Source: Candidatus Babelota bacterium (GTDB lineage Bacteria; Babelota; Babeliae; Babelales; RVW-14). From it: a DNA stretch of 44,102 nt. This document shows, piece by piece, positions 8,353 to 16,441 of the stretch. Both the position numbers and the translations under genes were made by a program. Where the stretch lies: the NCBI GenBank assembly GCA_013289515.1, contig JABCZU010000013.1, positions 1 through 44,102 of the forward strand, given 5' to 3'. Below the pieces are notes generated by a model that was not told where the DNA came from, ran no database searches, and was given only the letters and a program-made list of their open reading frames with translations. Every line of letters begins with the position of its first letter. The first letter of the stretch is position 1.

Positions 8353-8649
8353 GGTAGCCTTTGAATCTCCGGCTCAATCAACCTTTATCCATGAAAAAAA
8401 CTAAAGTCTTACGCTGTAAAAAATATTTCAGCTACAATGAGGTCATGATTATTAGGGGTTGGCGGGGCTACAGAGATAGGGGCTGTGTGTTTACGTGCAT
8501 GGTCCCCTCTTTCACCCACGTTTTGTAGTAATGGTCGGTGGCCTTGCCGGTTCATATTATCAACAAAATGGTCTTATTTTTCGTACGCTTGAGATTTTCT
8601 GTTCTTTTCTGTTAAGCTTAGCTCGTATGTAGAAACATACGATAAGACG
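8353..8649. other. 297-bp intergenic region
   Basis: Between an ankyrin gene and the orphan at 8650. A 45-codon open stretch (8391-8528) lacks a ribosome-binding site and I do not call it. A possible promoter TTGAGA (8589-8594), 18 bp, TAAGCT (8613-8618) precedes the perfect hairpin at 8623-8642. Confidence 0.4.
8623..8642 (+). promoter_or_regulatory. Perfect 8-bp hairpin directly upstream of a start codon
   Basis: TCGTATGT, loop AGAA, ACATACGA. It ends 7 bp before ATG 8650, where the ribosome would bind. With the candidate promoter just upstream, this hairpin would form the extreme 5' end of the mRNA. It could stabilise the message, hinder translation or be an operator; the sequence alone does not decide. 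Confidence 0.4.
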
Positions 8650-9357
8650 ATGAAAAAGGATAGTATTACGTCATTGGATTATGTCATGCAAATAGGTGCA
8701 CTAGTACTTATTTTGGGGGTATCTATCGTAAGCCTTAGCAGTACATATGCTAACGGCACCGTCTCTTGTGACTATAAAGCCAATGTAGTTCTTTATCTAA
8801 AAAATCAGCAGCCATTATTATCTTGGCCGTCCGATCTATCTGCTAGTGACCTTGAATGTGCCTATGCATCATATCTAGATACGCTTATTATCACCTATAT
8901 TATTAGCCAGATGCTAAGCGCGCGCGCCATTGCGCACTTACACACAATACACTCAGATCAAGCTGCTGTACGATTTTCAACTGATAATAATACCTTATTT
9001 AATCTCATCACTATTTACGATAGAATTAACAGTTTGCCGCTACGTGAGACTATCGTGCAAATTAAACGTTTTTGTGATGAATTTTGGATCGCCCTCGATA
9101 ACTTGACGCATGAATCAGAACACCATTTTGCCACATGGCTTCGTAGTAGATTAGTGCTTTTCCCACTATCAGTGGGAGTTATTCTTATCAAACTAATACA
9201 GTATTTTTGGTCACCACCGGCTGATCCATACCCTGGATATGGTGGTGTAGGACTTAGTGGCAGTTTTGGTGGCGGTGGCGGATTTGGTGGCACCTTTGGA
9301 ACGCAAAACAACACGGCGCAAAATTTTTGGGTATCGCCCAGTGCCATCTCGCATTAA
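8650..9357 (+). CDS. Orphan membrane/exported protein with glycine-rich tail
   Basis: A 235-residue protein I do not recognise. It starts at ATG 8650 with a basic N-terminus and a hydrophobic stretch (VMQIGALVLILGVSIVSLSS, about residues 12-31) that reads as a signal peptide or signal anchor. A middle region of about 130 residues is probably helical, a second hydrophobic segment lies near residues 170-188 (VLFPLSVGVILIKLIQYF), and a Gly-rich tail (GGGGGFGGTFG) follows. Two hydrophobic segments with a polar domain between suggest a membrane protein with the domain outside the cytoplasm. It lies 51 bp upstream of the carD-like gene but has its own hairpin and promoter-like signal. No function is assigned. 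Confidence 0.65.
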   Translation: MKKDSITSLDYVMQIGALVLILGVSIVSLSSTYANGTVSCDYKANVVLYLKNQQPLLSWPSDLSASDLECAYASYLDTLIITYIISQMLSARAIAHLHTIHSDQAAVRFSTDNNTLFNLITIYDRINSLPLRETIVQIKRFCDEFWIALDNLTHESEHHFATWLRSRLVLFPLSVGVILIKLIQYFWSPPADPYPGYGGVGLSGSFGGGGGFGGTFGTQNNTAQNFWVSPSAISH

Positions 9358-9408
9358 ACAGATAGTAAGATTGGCGCATCTGTAATGACACGCCAACAAA
9401 GGAAATAT

Positions 9409-9963
9409 ATGTTTGAACTTAAAAGCCATGTTGTCTATCCTGGACATGGAGTTGCTCTTGTTGAGGACATTATTGAAAGAACGGTATCGGGTACAGTTCT
9501 TTCATTTTTAAAATTATCGTTTATATTTAAAGATATGACCATTTTGGTGCCTCTCTACAATGTTGCCTCTATTGGCATTCGACAGCCCAGTTCGGAGCAA
9601 GAAGTTATTAACGCTCTCAATGAACTTGAAAAAGTCCCCGAAAAACGGCTTGAAAGTATAGATTTTACACCAAGTGGTTGGAATAGGCGCCATAAAGAAT
9701 ATCAAGCTAAGATACAAAGTGGTAATATATTTGAGATAGCAAAAATATATCGCGATCTTATGCATATTGCCCAACAAAAGGAATTATCCTTTGGTGAACG
9801 TAATGTGCTCCAAGTTACTGAAGAACTTGTTATGCAAGAGATTCAGATTGTTAAAAATATTCCACAGGATGATGTCATCCAATTATTACGTCTCCCATTT
9901 AAGCGGTTTACTTTTTATGAGCGCATGGTTCCACATCAAGAGGCTACAACACCGACCCTATGA
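9409..9963 (+). CDS. CarD/CdnL-like transcription regulator
   Basis: A 184-residue protein starting MFELKSHVVYPGHGVALVEDI, the N-terminal RNA-polymerase-interacting fold of the CarD/CdnL/TRCF family (family members typically begin with a VVYPGHG-like motif). A helical C-terminal half (residues about 80-180) corresponds to the DNA-binding part that in known members stabilises the open promoter complex, notably at rRNA promoters. I chose ATG 9409, with AAAGGA before it, over ATG 9385 because family proteins start directly at this motif. The stop overlaps the miaA start by 4 bp (ATGA), so the two are translationally coupled. The role is family knowledge; only the domain is seen here. Confidence 0.82.
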   Translation: MFELKSHVVYPGHGVALVEDIIERTVSGTVLSFLKLSFIFKDMTILVPLYNVASIGIRQPSSEQEVINALNELEKVPEKRLESIDFTPSGWNRRHKEYQAKIQSGNIFEIAKIYRDLMHIAQQKELSFGERNVLQVTEELVMQEIQIVKNIPQDDVIQLLRLPFKRFTFYERMVPHQEATTPTL

Positions 9964-11093
9964 CTACACGCATTAATACACCGTTGGTAATTATCGTCAT
10001 TGGCCCGACCGCATCAGGAAAAACAGATTTTTCAGAACATCTGTTGGAATCAATTCCTGGTCAGGTAATTAATGCTGACCTTGGCCAGTTCTATAAACCG
10101 CTCTCCGTTGGTACGGCTAAACCGGACTGGCAGCATGCAGCGTATAAAAGCCACCTATTCGATAGCATTGGTACGCCAACCGATAGTAGTGTTATGGTGT
10201 ATCGCCAGCAGGTACTAAATGCAGTGAAGGCAATAAGCGCTTGTCATGAGGTGCCCTGCATTGTTGGCGGTTCGTTATTTTACATTAAATCTCTATTCTT
10301 TCCCCCCAAGCTTATCCAGCCGCTTCAATCGGCTGAGGAGTTTGACGCCTCGGCCCTTCAACTCGCTGCGCTCCCTCAGGGTGATCGGGGGAGTCAGAAC
10401 CGTTCGCCCTGCGGGATATTAAAGGCGCTGCCTTTAGTCCCGAGCTCTGTCGAGGGACGAGTAGAGGGGTGCGAAGGTTCGAATGGAGGGGTGCGAACGG
10501 ATGTAGACGACCAAGCGTTATGGAATCAGCTCAATGAGATTGATCCAGTACGAGCACAGGCCCTACACCCGCATGACCGCTACCGCGTGGTGCGTGCTCT
10601 AGCTATTTGGCAGACAACCGGCCAATTGCCTTCTCAACAGCAACCACTCTATACACCCCCTTTTGATGCAATAATAGTAAGTATGGATTTACCAAAAGAA
10701 CTACTCAGAACACGCATTGAGCAACGCACTAAACAAATGGTACTTCAGGGAGGCTGGATCCAAGAAGCTGAAAGCCTGATTAATACGCCATGGGAGACAT
10801 TCATACATCAGAAGGGATTTGTCGGCTATGATATACTCTTTACTTGGATACGTAACGGTAAGCCGGCTACTGGCCTTGATGCGGTGATTACAACTATTGC
10901 TCAAAACACGTGGCAGTATGCCAAACGGCAGATAGTTTTTTCCAATATGTTAAAAAAACAGCTCATGCAGGCGGCTGCAAAGGACTCATCAGCCCGTATT
11001 ATTTTTTATAGTGTGACCACGGGTGATAAGCAAGAAATTGACAAAGTGATCGACAGCGTGAAAAGTTACGCCCAGAATAAATCGTCAATTTAA
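9960..11093 (+). CDS. miaA: tRNA dimethylallyltransferase MiaA with internal insertion
   Basis: MiaA transfers a dimethylallyl group to A37 of tRNAs that read codons starting with U. The P-loop GPTASGKT is at residues about 14-21, followed by the DMAPP/tRNA contacts around GGSLFYIKSLF and the conserved HPHDRYRVVRALAIWQTTGQ region. Length is 377 residues against about 300-320 in the family. The surplus lies between residues about 120 and 180, where roughly 45 residues of low-complexity, Gly/Ser/Val/Glu-rich peptide replace the usual short linker. That stretch is encoded by a GC-rich palindromic element (10361-10500) inserted in frame. The motifs on both sides are intact, so the enzyme may still work. 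Coupled to the carD-like gene by a 4-bp overlap. Confidence 0.92.
   Translation: MTTRINTPLVIIVIGPTASGKTDFSEHLLESIPGQVINADLGQFYKPLSVGTAKPDWQHAAYKSHLFDSIGTPTDSSVMVYRQQVLNAVKAISACHEVPCIVGGSLFYIKSLFFPPKLIQPLQSAEEFDASALQLAALPQGDRGSQNRSPCGILKALPLVPSSVEGRVEGCEGSNGGVRTDVDDQALWNQLNEIDPVRAQALHPHDRYRVVRALAIWQTTGQLPSQQQPLYTPPFDAIIVSMDLPKELLRTRIEQRTKQMVLQGGWIQEAESLINTPWETFIHQKGFVGYDILFTWIRNGKPATGLDAVITTIAQNTWQYAKRQIVFSNMLKKQLMQAAAKDSSARIIFYSVTTGDKQEIDKVIDSVKSYAQNKSSI
10361..10500 (+). repeat. GC-rich palindromic element inserted in miaA
   Basis: Outer arms CCGTTCGC (10400-10407) and GCGAACGG (10493-10500) are exact reverse complements. Inside are a perfect hairpin AAAGGC-GCT-GCCTTT (10421-10435), an imperfect stem TCCC...GGGA (10438-10457), and GAGGGGTGCGAA twice, 22 bp apart (10464, 10486). 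GC content is visibly above the surrounding gene. It keeps the miaA frame open. The composition and behaviour recall the Rickettsia palindromic elements known to insert in frame in genes. Confidence 0.7.
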
Positions 11094-11363
11094 TTCAGAA
11101 ATAAACAAATTATCAAATTGTCAGCAAATATTGGCCAAAATTAACGATATGCTTCATTCGATATTTCCAATGGAGCGACCGGAAAGCGTTGATCGTGGGT
11201 GATCGTTGAAAGTCATTTTTTTGCCGATGCAGGATAGCCTACCAGTCGCCTGTTTGCTGAAAAATTCTTCTTGAAAAAACGTGGTTCTAGGGTAAACTTC
11301 ATTACCATTAGCTCATGTGAAGCAAAAAAGGTAAAGAGCAGTAATTTTCATGTGAAAGGATCT

Positions 11364-13304
11364 ATGATGATTTATATTTTTAGAAAAGAGATGAAAAAAT
11401 GGCATGCAGTGTTGTGGGTAGTGCTCGCATCACTCGCATTGGGAAGTGGTGTTTCCATCTTTTTTAGCTCCAGCAATAGCAAAGAGATAACTATAGCAAC
11501 CGTTAATGGCAAGCCAGTTTTTTTTAATACCTTTAGGCGTTCGCTAGCCGAAATTCAAGAACGGCTTAATTCTATCCGCTACTTGGCCCGTGCATATGGC
11601 ATGTCCGAGGCAAGTGTAATCAATATGTATTTTGGTGCTAGCGACCCACAGGAAATCGCGCTTGATTTATGTGTTAAAGATTTACTGATGGATAGCGTTA
11701 AGGATCAATTTAATATCGTGCTTGATAAAGAATGGTTCAAGCAGGAGCTGATTAAGTCAATGCCTCACATTGCTCAAGATGGCGGTCGTGTTAATATAGA
11801 AATGTACCAACGCTATGTGCAACAACTGGCTTTTACACCAGCAGAGTTTGAAAAAAAGCAGGCCGATGCCTTCCAGCGTGAGTTGGTACAAAAATTTGTG
11901 ACGCACGCCGGCCACGTCCCAAATTTCATGGTGCGTGAATCGTTTAATCAAAGTCATGACAAAAAAAGTTTTCATGTGGTGAAGATAACTGCCGATCATT
12001 TTGTTACCGAGGTTAAAAAAACTGGCGTCACTCATGATGAGCTCGAAGAATTCTTCAATACAAACAAGGAACTGTACCGCGTCAAAGAGGAACGTCAGGC
12101 ACAGTATGTGGAATTGTCAGGTGAGTCATACATGCAGCATGTGATGGTTGATGATCAGACGGTTAGAAACTTTTATGAAAAAAATAAAAGTACCATGTTT
12201 CGTATCACCCCTAAAATTAAAGTACGCAACATTGTTGTTAAGACAGCCAAGGAAGCTAGCACAATTCGTAAATCAATTATTGATAAGGAAGATACATTTG
12301 CCAACCTTGCAAAAAAACTTTCTATCAATAAGGATACGGCAGCCCAAGGAGGCCTAGTAGATTTTTTCGCTAAGGGCACCTATGACACAGATTTTGAAAA
12401 GGCGGCCTTCAGATTGCAAGATATCGACGCCCTCTCACCAGTTATTAAGACTAAAGACGGTTATGAGCTTATTCAGCTCGTTGAAAGAATAGCCGCCAGT
12501 GAAAAACCTTTTGAGTCGGTACGCCAGAATATTGAGAAAAATCTTAAAACAAAGAAGGCATTGGCATCATTACGCAGTGATCTTGAGACAGTGGTTCGTT
12601 TATTTCGCGAAGACAAGAATGCTATTGTCAACTTCGCAAAAAAGAATAATGTGTCACTACAGACAACCCCATGGCTTATTGAGCATGACAATAAACTGAA
12701 AGGTAGTGTTTTAAATACGCTATCTGAGAAAATCTTTTCTCAGCAAAAGCGTCAAAGCTCTGCCGGTTATTTTTCCCACCACGGTTCCTATGTTCTCTAT
12801 GAGCTTGTTGGCATTAAAAAAAGCGCCTTGCCTGCGCTTGCCGACGTTCGTGGGGAGGTAGAAAAGGATTATGTACAAGAAACTGCTCAAAAACTTGCCC
12901 GCGTGGTTGTTAAGGATGCGCGCATAGCCCTACTAGAAAACAAAACGGATCTTGAGGCCGTGGCAAAGGCTAATGGAGGGCACGTTATTATCATAGCTGA
13001 TGCCAAAAAGTCTGATGCAATCAAGTCGATCAGTGACGCTCCTGGGCTGAAGGATCAGCTCTTTACCCTATCTGATAAGGGACAAGTATTAAGCTATAAT
13101 GAAAAAAATACCTACTTCCTTGCTCAGCTTACAGACACGATAAAGGCTGATAATGCTGAGTTTGAGAAAGACAGGTTAAAGATTGCTGGCAGTTTGAAAT
13201 ATAATGCCGAAACACAATTAGCGAGCGCCTTTATTGCATCTTTATATAGAAATGCTAAAATAGAGGTTAATCGTCCCTTGCTGGATAAAATGCACATAGA
13301 ATAA
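11364..13304 (+). CDS. PpiD/SurA-like peptidyl-prolyl isomerase, membrane anchored
   Basis: A 646-residue envelope foldase. A single N-terminal membrane anchor (HAVLWVVLASLALGSGVSIFF) follows a short basic start, as in PpiD. Next comes a SurA-N-type chaperone region beginning ITIATVNGKPVFFNTFRRSL and running through helical sequence to about residue 230. A parvulin-type PPIase domain lies near residues 275-380 (ITPKIKVRNIVVKTAKEAS, then the KLSINKDTAAQGGLVDFF block and the closing KDGYELIQLVERI). A further C-terminal helical region completes it. ATG 11364 (or the adjacent ATG 11367) follows AAAGGA; the frame extends upstream to a TTG at 11271 without support. It lies 26 bp before recA, possibly co-transcribed. 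Confidence 0.82.
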   Translation: MMIYIFRKEMKKWHAVLWVVLASLALGSGVSIFFSSSNSKEITIATVNGKPVFFNTFRRSLAEIQERLNSIRYLARAYGMSEASVINMYFGASDPQEIALDLCVKDLLMDSVKDQFNIVLDKEWFKQELIKSMPHIAQDGGRVNIEMYQRYVQQLAFTPAEFEKKQADAFQRELVQKFVTHAGHVPNFMVRESFNQSHDKKSFHVVKITADHFVTEVKKTGVTHDELEEFFNTNKELYRVKEERQAQYVELSGESYMQHVMVDDQTVRNFYEKNKSTMFRITPKIKVRNIVVKTAKEASTIRKSIIDKEDTFANLAKKLSINKDTAAQGGLVDFFAKGTYDTDFEKAAFRLQDIDALSPVIKTKDGYELIQLVERIAASEKPFESVRQNIEKNLKTKKALASLRSDLETVVRLFREDKNAIVNFAKKNNVSLQTTPWLIEHDNKLKGSVLNTLSEKIFSQQKRQSSAGYFSHHGSYVLYELVGIKKSALPALADVRGEVEKDYVQETAQKLARVVVKDARIALLENKTDLEAVAKANGGHVIIIADAKKSDAIKSISDAPGLKDQLFTLSDKGQVLSYNEKNTYFLAQLTDTIKADNAEFEKDRLKIAGSLKYNAETQLASAFIASLYRNAKIEVNRPLLDKMHIE

Positions 13305-13330
13305 GCACTTTTAGCTATTAAAGAGAGTTT

Positions 13331-14380
13331 ATGGAAGATACATTAAAAAACAAAATCACTACAGAAAAATTTAAGGCCCTTGAGGGGGCTTTTGCTCAGA
13401 TTGATAAACAATTTGGTAAAGGTTCAATCATGTTGCTTGGCCAAAGAACTGACATGATTGTTGATACCATCTCAACCGGTTCAATTTTGATTGATCAGGC
13501 ATTGGGTGTTGGTGGCTTCCCACGTGGCAGAATTGTCGAGGTATATGGTCCTGAAGCCTCAGGGAAAACAACCATAACGCTTCACGCTATTGCTCAGGCT
13601 CAGCGCGCTGGTGGCATTTGTGCATTTATTGATGCTGAGCATGCCCTCGATCCTGTGTATGCGCAAAAGCTTGGTATTAATATTGATGACTTGATTATTT
13701 CACAACCGGATTACGGCGAACAGGCACTTGATATTGTAGAGATGCTTGTGCGTTCTGGGGCCGTAGATATTATCGTTGTAGACTCTGTTGCTGCACTTGT
13801 ACCTAAGCATGAACTTGATGGTGATATGGGTGATACTCATGTTGGACTGCAAGCGCGCTTGATGTCTCAAGCAATGCGTAAGCTGACTCCGGTAGTTCAT
13901 AAGTCAAAGACGGTTATTATTTTTATTAATCAGATTCGTAGCAAAATTAACAGCATGCCATTTGCTGATAATGAAACGACCACTGGCGGTAATGCACTGA
14001 AATTTTACGCGTCAATTCGTTTGGATATTCGTAGAATTGCAACCTTGAAGAAAAATGATAAGCCAATCGGTAATCGCGTTCTTGTAAAGGTTGTAAAAAA
14101 CAAAGTTGCACCACCATTCAGACGTGTCGAAGTAGACCTCTTGTTTGGAGAAGGCATTAGCCGAGAACTGGATCTTCTTGATGCAGCGCTTGCTTACGGC
14201 ATTGTCCAACAGGGTGGGGCATGGTTTACCTTTGAGCAAGAAAAATTGGGACAAGGTCGTGATAATTGTCTGAAAAAATTAAAGGAAGAGCCTGCATTGT
14301 TTGATCGTATCTATGATCTTGTCCGTGTAAAGCTTTCTCAACCGATAACAACCACGAATCAGGGAACAGAGGGTGAATAG
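13331..14380 (+). CDS. recA: RecA recombinase
   Basis: RecA forms the ATP-dependent filament for strand exchange and activates SOS repressor cleavage. The 349-residue protein has Walker [10 protein letters not shown] (about residues 76-84), the Walker B region [10 protein letters not shown], the L1 loop region near [19 protein letters not shown], and FINQIRSKI preceding L2 ([19 protein letters not shown]). The C-terminus is short and only weakly acidic. ATG 13331 follows AAAGAGAG. Its stop overlaps the GTG start of infC by 8 bp, so recA and infC are translationally coupled, an uncommon pairing (infC usually follows thrS). No LexA box was recognised upstream. Confidence 0.97.
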   Translation: MEDTLKNKITTEKFKALEGAFAQIDKQFGKGSIMLLGQRTDMIVDTISTGSILIDQALGVGGFPRGRIVEVYGPEASGKTTITLHAIAQAQRAGGICAFIDAEHALDPVYAQKLGINIDDLIISQPDYGEQALDIVEMLVRSGAVDIIVVDSVAALVPKHELDGDMGDTHVGLQARLMSQAMRKLTPVVHKSKTVIIFINQIRSKINSMPFADNETTTGGNALKFYASIRLDIRRIATLKKNDKPIGNRVLVKVVKNKVAPPFRRVEVDLLFGEGISRELDLLDAALAYGIVQQGGAWFTFEQEKLGQGRDNCLKKLKEEPALFDRIYDLVRVKLSQPITTTNQGTEGE

Positions 14381-14939
14381 GACTTTTAAAGATAAAAATA
14401 CTGCTGATGCGGGCGCTAATAAACATTTTGTTAATGAACACATTCGGGCTGAGCGCATGATGGTTATTGATGACCACGGACAAAGTCTTGGTGTCCTTCC
14501 CCGTCTTCAAGCGCTGGCTAAGGCGCAAGAGGTTCATCTGGACCTGGTTCAGGTTGGTGAAAATGATGGTGTACCTATTACTAAGCTTATGGACTATGGC
14601 AAATTTTTGTATGCCAAGAAAAAACAGCTTAATGATGCCAAAAAACATCAAAAGGTCATTGTTATTAAAGAGATTAAGATGCGCCCCAATATTGGTGATC
14701 AGGATTACAAAACCAAGCTTGGCCAAGCTGCACAGTTTTTTTTAGAGGGTAATAAAGTTAAGTTTACGCTTCAATTTCGTGGCCGTGAAGCTATGATGAT
14801 GGACGATGCCGGCTCCAAATTATTTGCTCGTATTGGGCGAGATCTACACGAGAGCAATGTTGGAAGTTTAGTTGAAGAAAAAGATGCCAGAAGCAATGGG
14901 CTTTGGACTAAAATTTTTTATGTTAAAGCAAAGCAATAA
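14373..14939 (+). CDS. infC: Translation initiation factor IF-3
   Basis: IF-3 binds the 30S subunit, keeps it apart from 50S and checks start-codon/initiator pairing. The 188-residue protein shows both family domains: N-terminal ([25 protein letters not shown], then [23 protein letters not shown]) and C-terminal ([18 protein letters not shown] through FQFRGRE-type sequence). GTG 14373 overlaps the recA stop and has AGAGGG just before it. IF-3 genes classically use rare start codons such as AUU for autoregulation; here a GTG fits without invoking that. It heads the conserved infC-rpmI-rplT operon. Confidence 0.96.
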   Translation: MNRTFKDKNTADAGANKHFVNEHIRAERMMVIDDHGQSLGVLPRLQALAKAQEVHLDLVQVGENDGVPITKLMDYGKFLYAKKKQLNDAKKHQKVIVIKEIKMRPNIGDQDYKTKLGQAAQFFLEGNKVKFTLQFRGREAMMMDDAGSKLFARIGRDLHESNVGSLVEEKDARSNGLWTKIFYVKAKQ

Positions 14940-15032
14940 CCAGTCTCCGCTCACGTTGTGAGCTATGGCGGCACAGGCGGCCTGGCGCTGTTAAGGCTTT
15001 GTTTATTAATTATTGTGGCTTAAAGGAATAAA

Positions 15033-15227
15033 ATGCCTAAAATGAAAACAAACTCGGCTTGTAAAAAAAGATTTAAAAAAACCGCTAGCGGAAAAATCAA
15101 ACGCGCACGTGCCTTTAGAAGGCACCATGCATGGGCAAAAAACGCTAAACGTGTTCGCGACTTGCGTGGCGCAGCATATGTTAGTGCCTCACAAGAAAAG
15201 AATTTTGACGTTTTAATGCCGTATTAA
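15033..15227 (+). CDS. rpmI: 50S ribosomal protein L35
   Basis: A 64-residue basic protein with the L35 start MPKMKTNSACKKRFKKTASGKIKR and the AFRRHHAWAKNAKR core. Length matches the family. ATG 15033 has AAAGGA 5 bp before it. The 93-bp gap after infC contains a hairpin CTCACGTTGTGAG and a GGCGGCACAGGCGGCC stretch; in other bacteria L20 represses this operon through a structured leader, but I cannot establish an equivalent fold here. Confidence 0.97.
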   Translation: MPKMKTNSACKKRFKKTASGKIKRARAFRRHHAWAKNAKRVRDLRGAAYVSASQEKNFDVLMPY

Positions 15228-15292
15228 AAACATTATTATTAATATATTTATCTGTTTATTTGGTTAAAAAAACTAATTATTGAGGCTTTATC

Positions 15293-15643
15293 ATGAGTAG
15301 AATTAAACGCGGTACAATTACCAAAAGACGCCATAAACGCTTACTTAAACAAACTAAGGGTTTTTGGGGACAGCGCAAGAACGTATTTAAACGTGCAAAA
15401 GAAACCCTCATGCGCGCACTGCGTTTTGCCTATATTGGTAGACGGCTGAAGAAGCGTGACTTTAGAGGTCTTTTCATTGCACGTATTAGTGCTGCTTGCA
15501 AACAAGATGGCATTTCTTACAGTAAATTTATTTATGGCCTTAAACAAAATTCTATTGTTATTAATAGAAAAATGTTGAGTCAGCTCGCTATTTTTGAACC
15601 ACAGGCTTTTTCTGAATTGACCCAGCTGATAGCAAAAAAATAA
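15293..15643 (+). CDS. rplT: 50S ribosomal protein L20
   Basis: A 116-residue protein matching L20: basic extended N-terminus (SRIKRGTITKRRHKRLLKQTKGFWGQRKNVFKRA) and globular C-terminus (RRLKKRDFRGLFIARISAA, YSKFIYGLKQNSIVINRKMLSQLAI). L20 is an early 23S rRNA assembly protein and in well-studied bacteria represses its own operon. It is the last gene of infC-rpmI-rplT and is followed by a terminator at 15670. Confidence 0.97.
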   Translation: MSRIKRGTITKRRHKRLLKQTKGFWGQRKNVFKRAKETLMRALRFAYIGRRLKKRDFRGLFIARISAACKQDGISYSKFIYGLKQNSIVINRKMLSQLAIFEPQAFSELTQLIAKK

Positions 15644-15669
15644 AAGTATTGCCTTCAGAGCTTGAACAG

Positions 15670-15704
15670 GTTACCTTTAATTAAAAAGTAAAAGGTAACT
15701 TTTT
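15670..15704 (+). terminator. Terminator after rplT
   Basis: GTTACCTTT (15670-15678) pairs with AAAGGTAAC (15691-15699), followed by five T residues. It closes the ribosomal operon 18 bp before the next start codon. Confidence 0.75.
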
Positions 15705-15721
15705 GGGAAAAAGGGAAGAGA

Positions 15722-15967
15722 ATGAGGCATTTGGAAGAGCTAGAACAAAAGGTTTTGCGTTTAATTCAGAAGAATTTGGATTTGCGCATACAACTTGATG
15801 AACTTACCAAGGAACATGGTTTATTGCTTGAGCAAGTGAAGCACTTTGAGGTTTCGCTTTTAAAAGAAGCGAGTACCTCTAAGACGTTAAACGAAGAAAA
15901 AACAGCTATTGTACATACCATAGAAGAGTTATTGAATAGTATTAACGCTCTTGAAAACGCTCAGTAA
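15722..15967 (+). CDS. Small coiled-coil protein, ZapB-like
   Basis: An 81-residue acidic protein made almost entirely of heptad-like helix (LEELEQKVLRLIQKNLDLRIQLDEL...). GGAAGAG precedes ATG 15722. It sits 13 bp upstream of zapA, and a short coiled coil before zapA is a recurrent arrangement, consistent with a ZapB-like partner at the division ring. Sequence alone only shows a coiled coil, so the ZapB label is inference from context. Confidence 0.6.
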   Translation: MRHLEELEQKVLRLIQKNLDLRIQLDELTKEHGLLLEQVKHFEVSLLKEASTSKTLNEEKTAIVHTIEELLNSINALENAQ

Positions 15968-15980
15968 ATAAAGAGTATTT

Positions 15981-16244
15981 ATGCAAAAGCATTTGACCAT
16001 TACCATACATGGCAAGCAATATTCAATAGCAACCGATGAAAACGACCATGATATTTATACGGCTGTTCAGCTTGTAGAAAGCCTATTAAAGGGTAATCTT
16101 GAAAAGATGCCGCCAAATAGCGATCATAAGGCAGTTTTGGCGGTAGCTTTGCGACTGGCTACTGATCTTGTAAAAAATCAGCACGTACTTAAAACATACG
16201 AGCAAAAGGTCGGACAGTTAGTTGATTTTATGGAAGATATATAA
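15981..16244 (+). CDS. zapA: Cell division protein ZapA
   Basis: An 87-residue protein with the ZapA pattern: N-terminal beta strand start (LTITIHGKQYSIATDEND), a conserved short helix (AVQLVESLL), an ALRLATDLV helix, and a C-terminal coiled coil. ZapA cross-links FtsZ filaments at midcell. The start ATG 15981 has AAAGAG upstream. Position next to a small coiled-coil gene and upstream of rny matches a common zapA-rny order. Confidence 0.78.
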   Translation: MQKHLTITIHGKQYSIATDENDHDIYTAVQLVESLLKGNLEKMPPNSDHKAVLAVALRLATDLVKNQHVLKTYEQKVGQLVDFMEDI

Positions 16245-16441
16245 TCGATTGTTATTGCAACGCTTCGTCATGTTTTCTTTAATTATGCCTCATAAGGTCG
16301 GCATCATGTCGATTAAGTTAGTGGTCTGCTCAGATCGCCTCTCCTTTACTCATTTTTTCAAAAAGGCATTCAAGCACGTTACTGGCGCGCTATTTTTTAG
16401 TATGCGTACCTTCAAAGACCTATAACCTAGAAAGATGTGCA
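16245..16441. other. zapA-rny gap, no gene identified
   Basis: 197 bp without a credible protein gene. In many bacteria the 6S RNA gene lies next to zapA, so I looked for a long imperfect rod with a central bulge, but the ends here pair only weakly (around CATGTTTTCTTT and AGAAAGATG). I do not call an RNA. Confidence 0.35.

Noticed and set aside
8391-8528. 45-codon open frame (MKKTKVLRCKKYF...)
   Set aside because: No Shine-Dalgarno sequence (preceded by TTTATCC), no recognisable features; likely chance.
10470-10485. GGTTCGAAT resembling a tRNA T-loop in miaA
   Set aside because: No acceptor, D or anticodon stems around it; TTCGAA is simply part of the palindromic element.
14226-14726. 166-codon minus-strand frame over recA/infC
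   Set aside because: Shadow of infC and recA; no ribosome-binding site or domain.
16245-16441. Possible 6S RNA between zapA and rny
   Set aside because: Genomic position is right, but the ends pair poorly and no closing stem/central bubble could be drawn; needs a covariance search.
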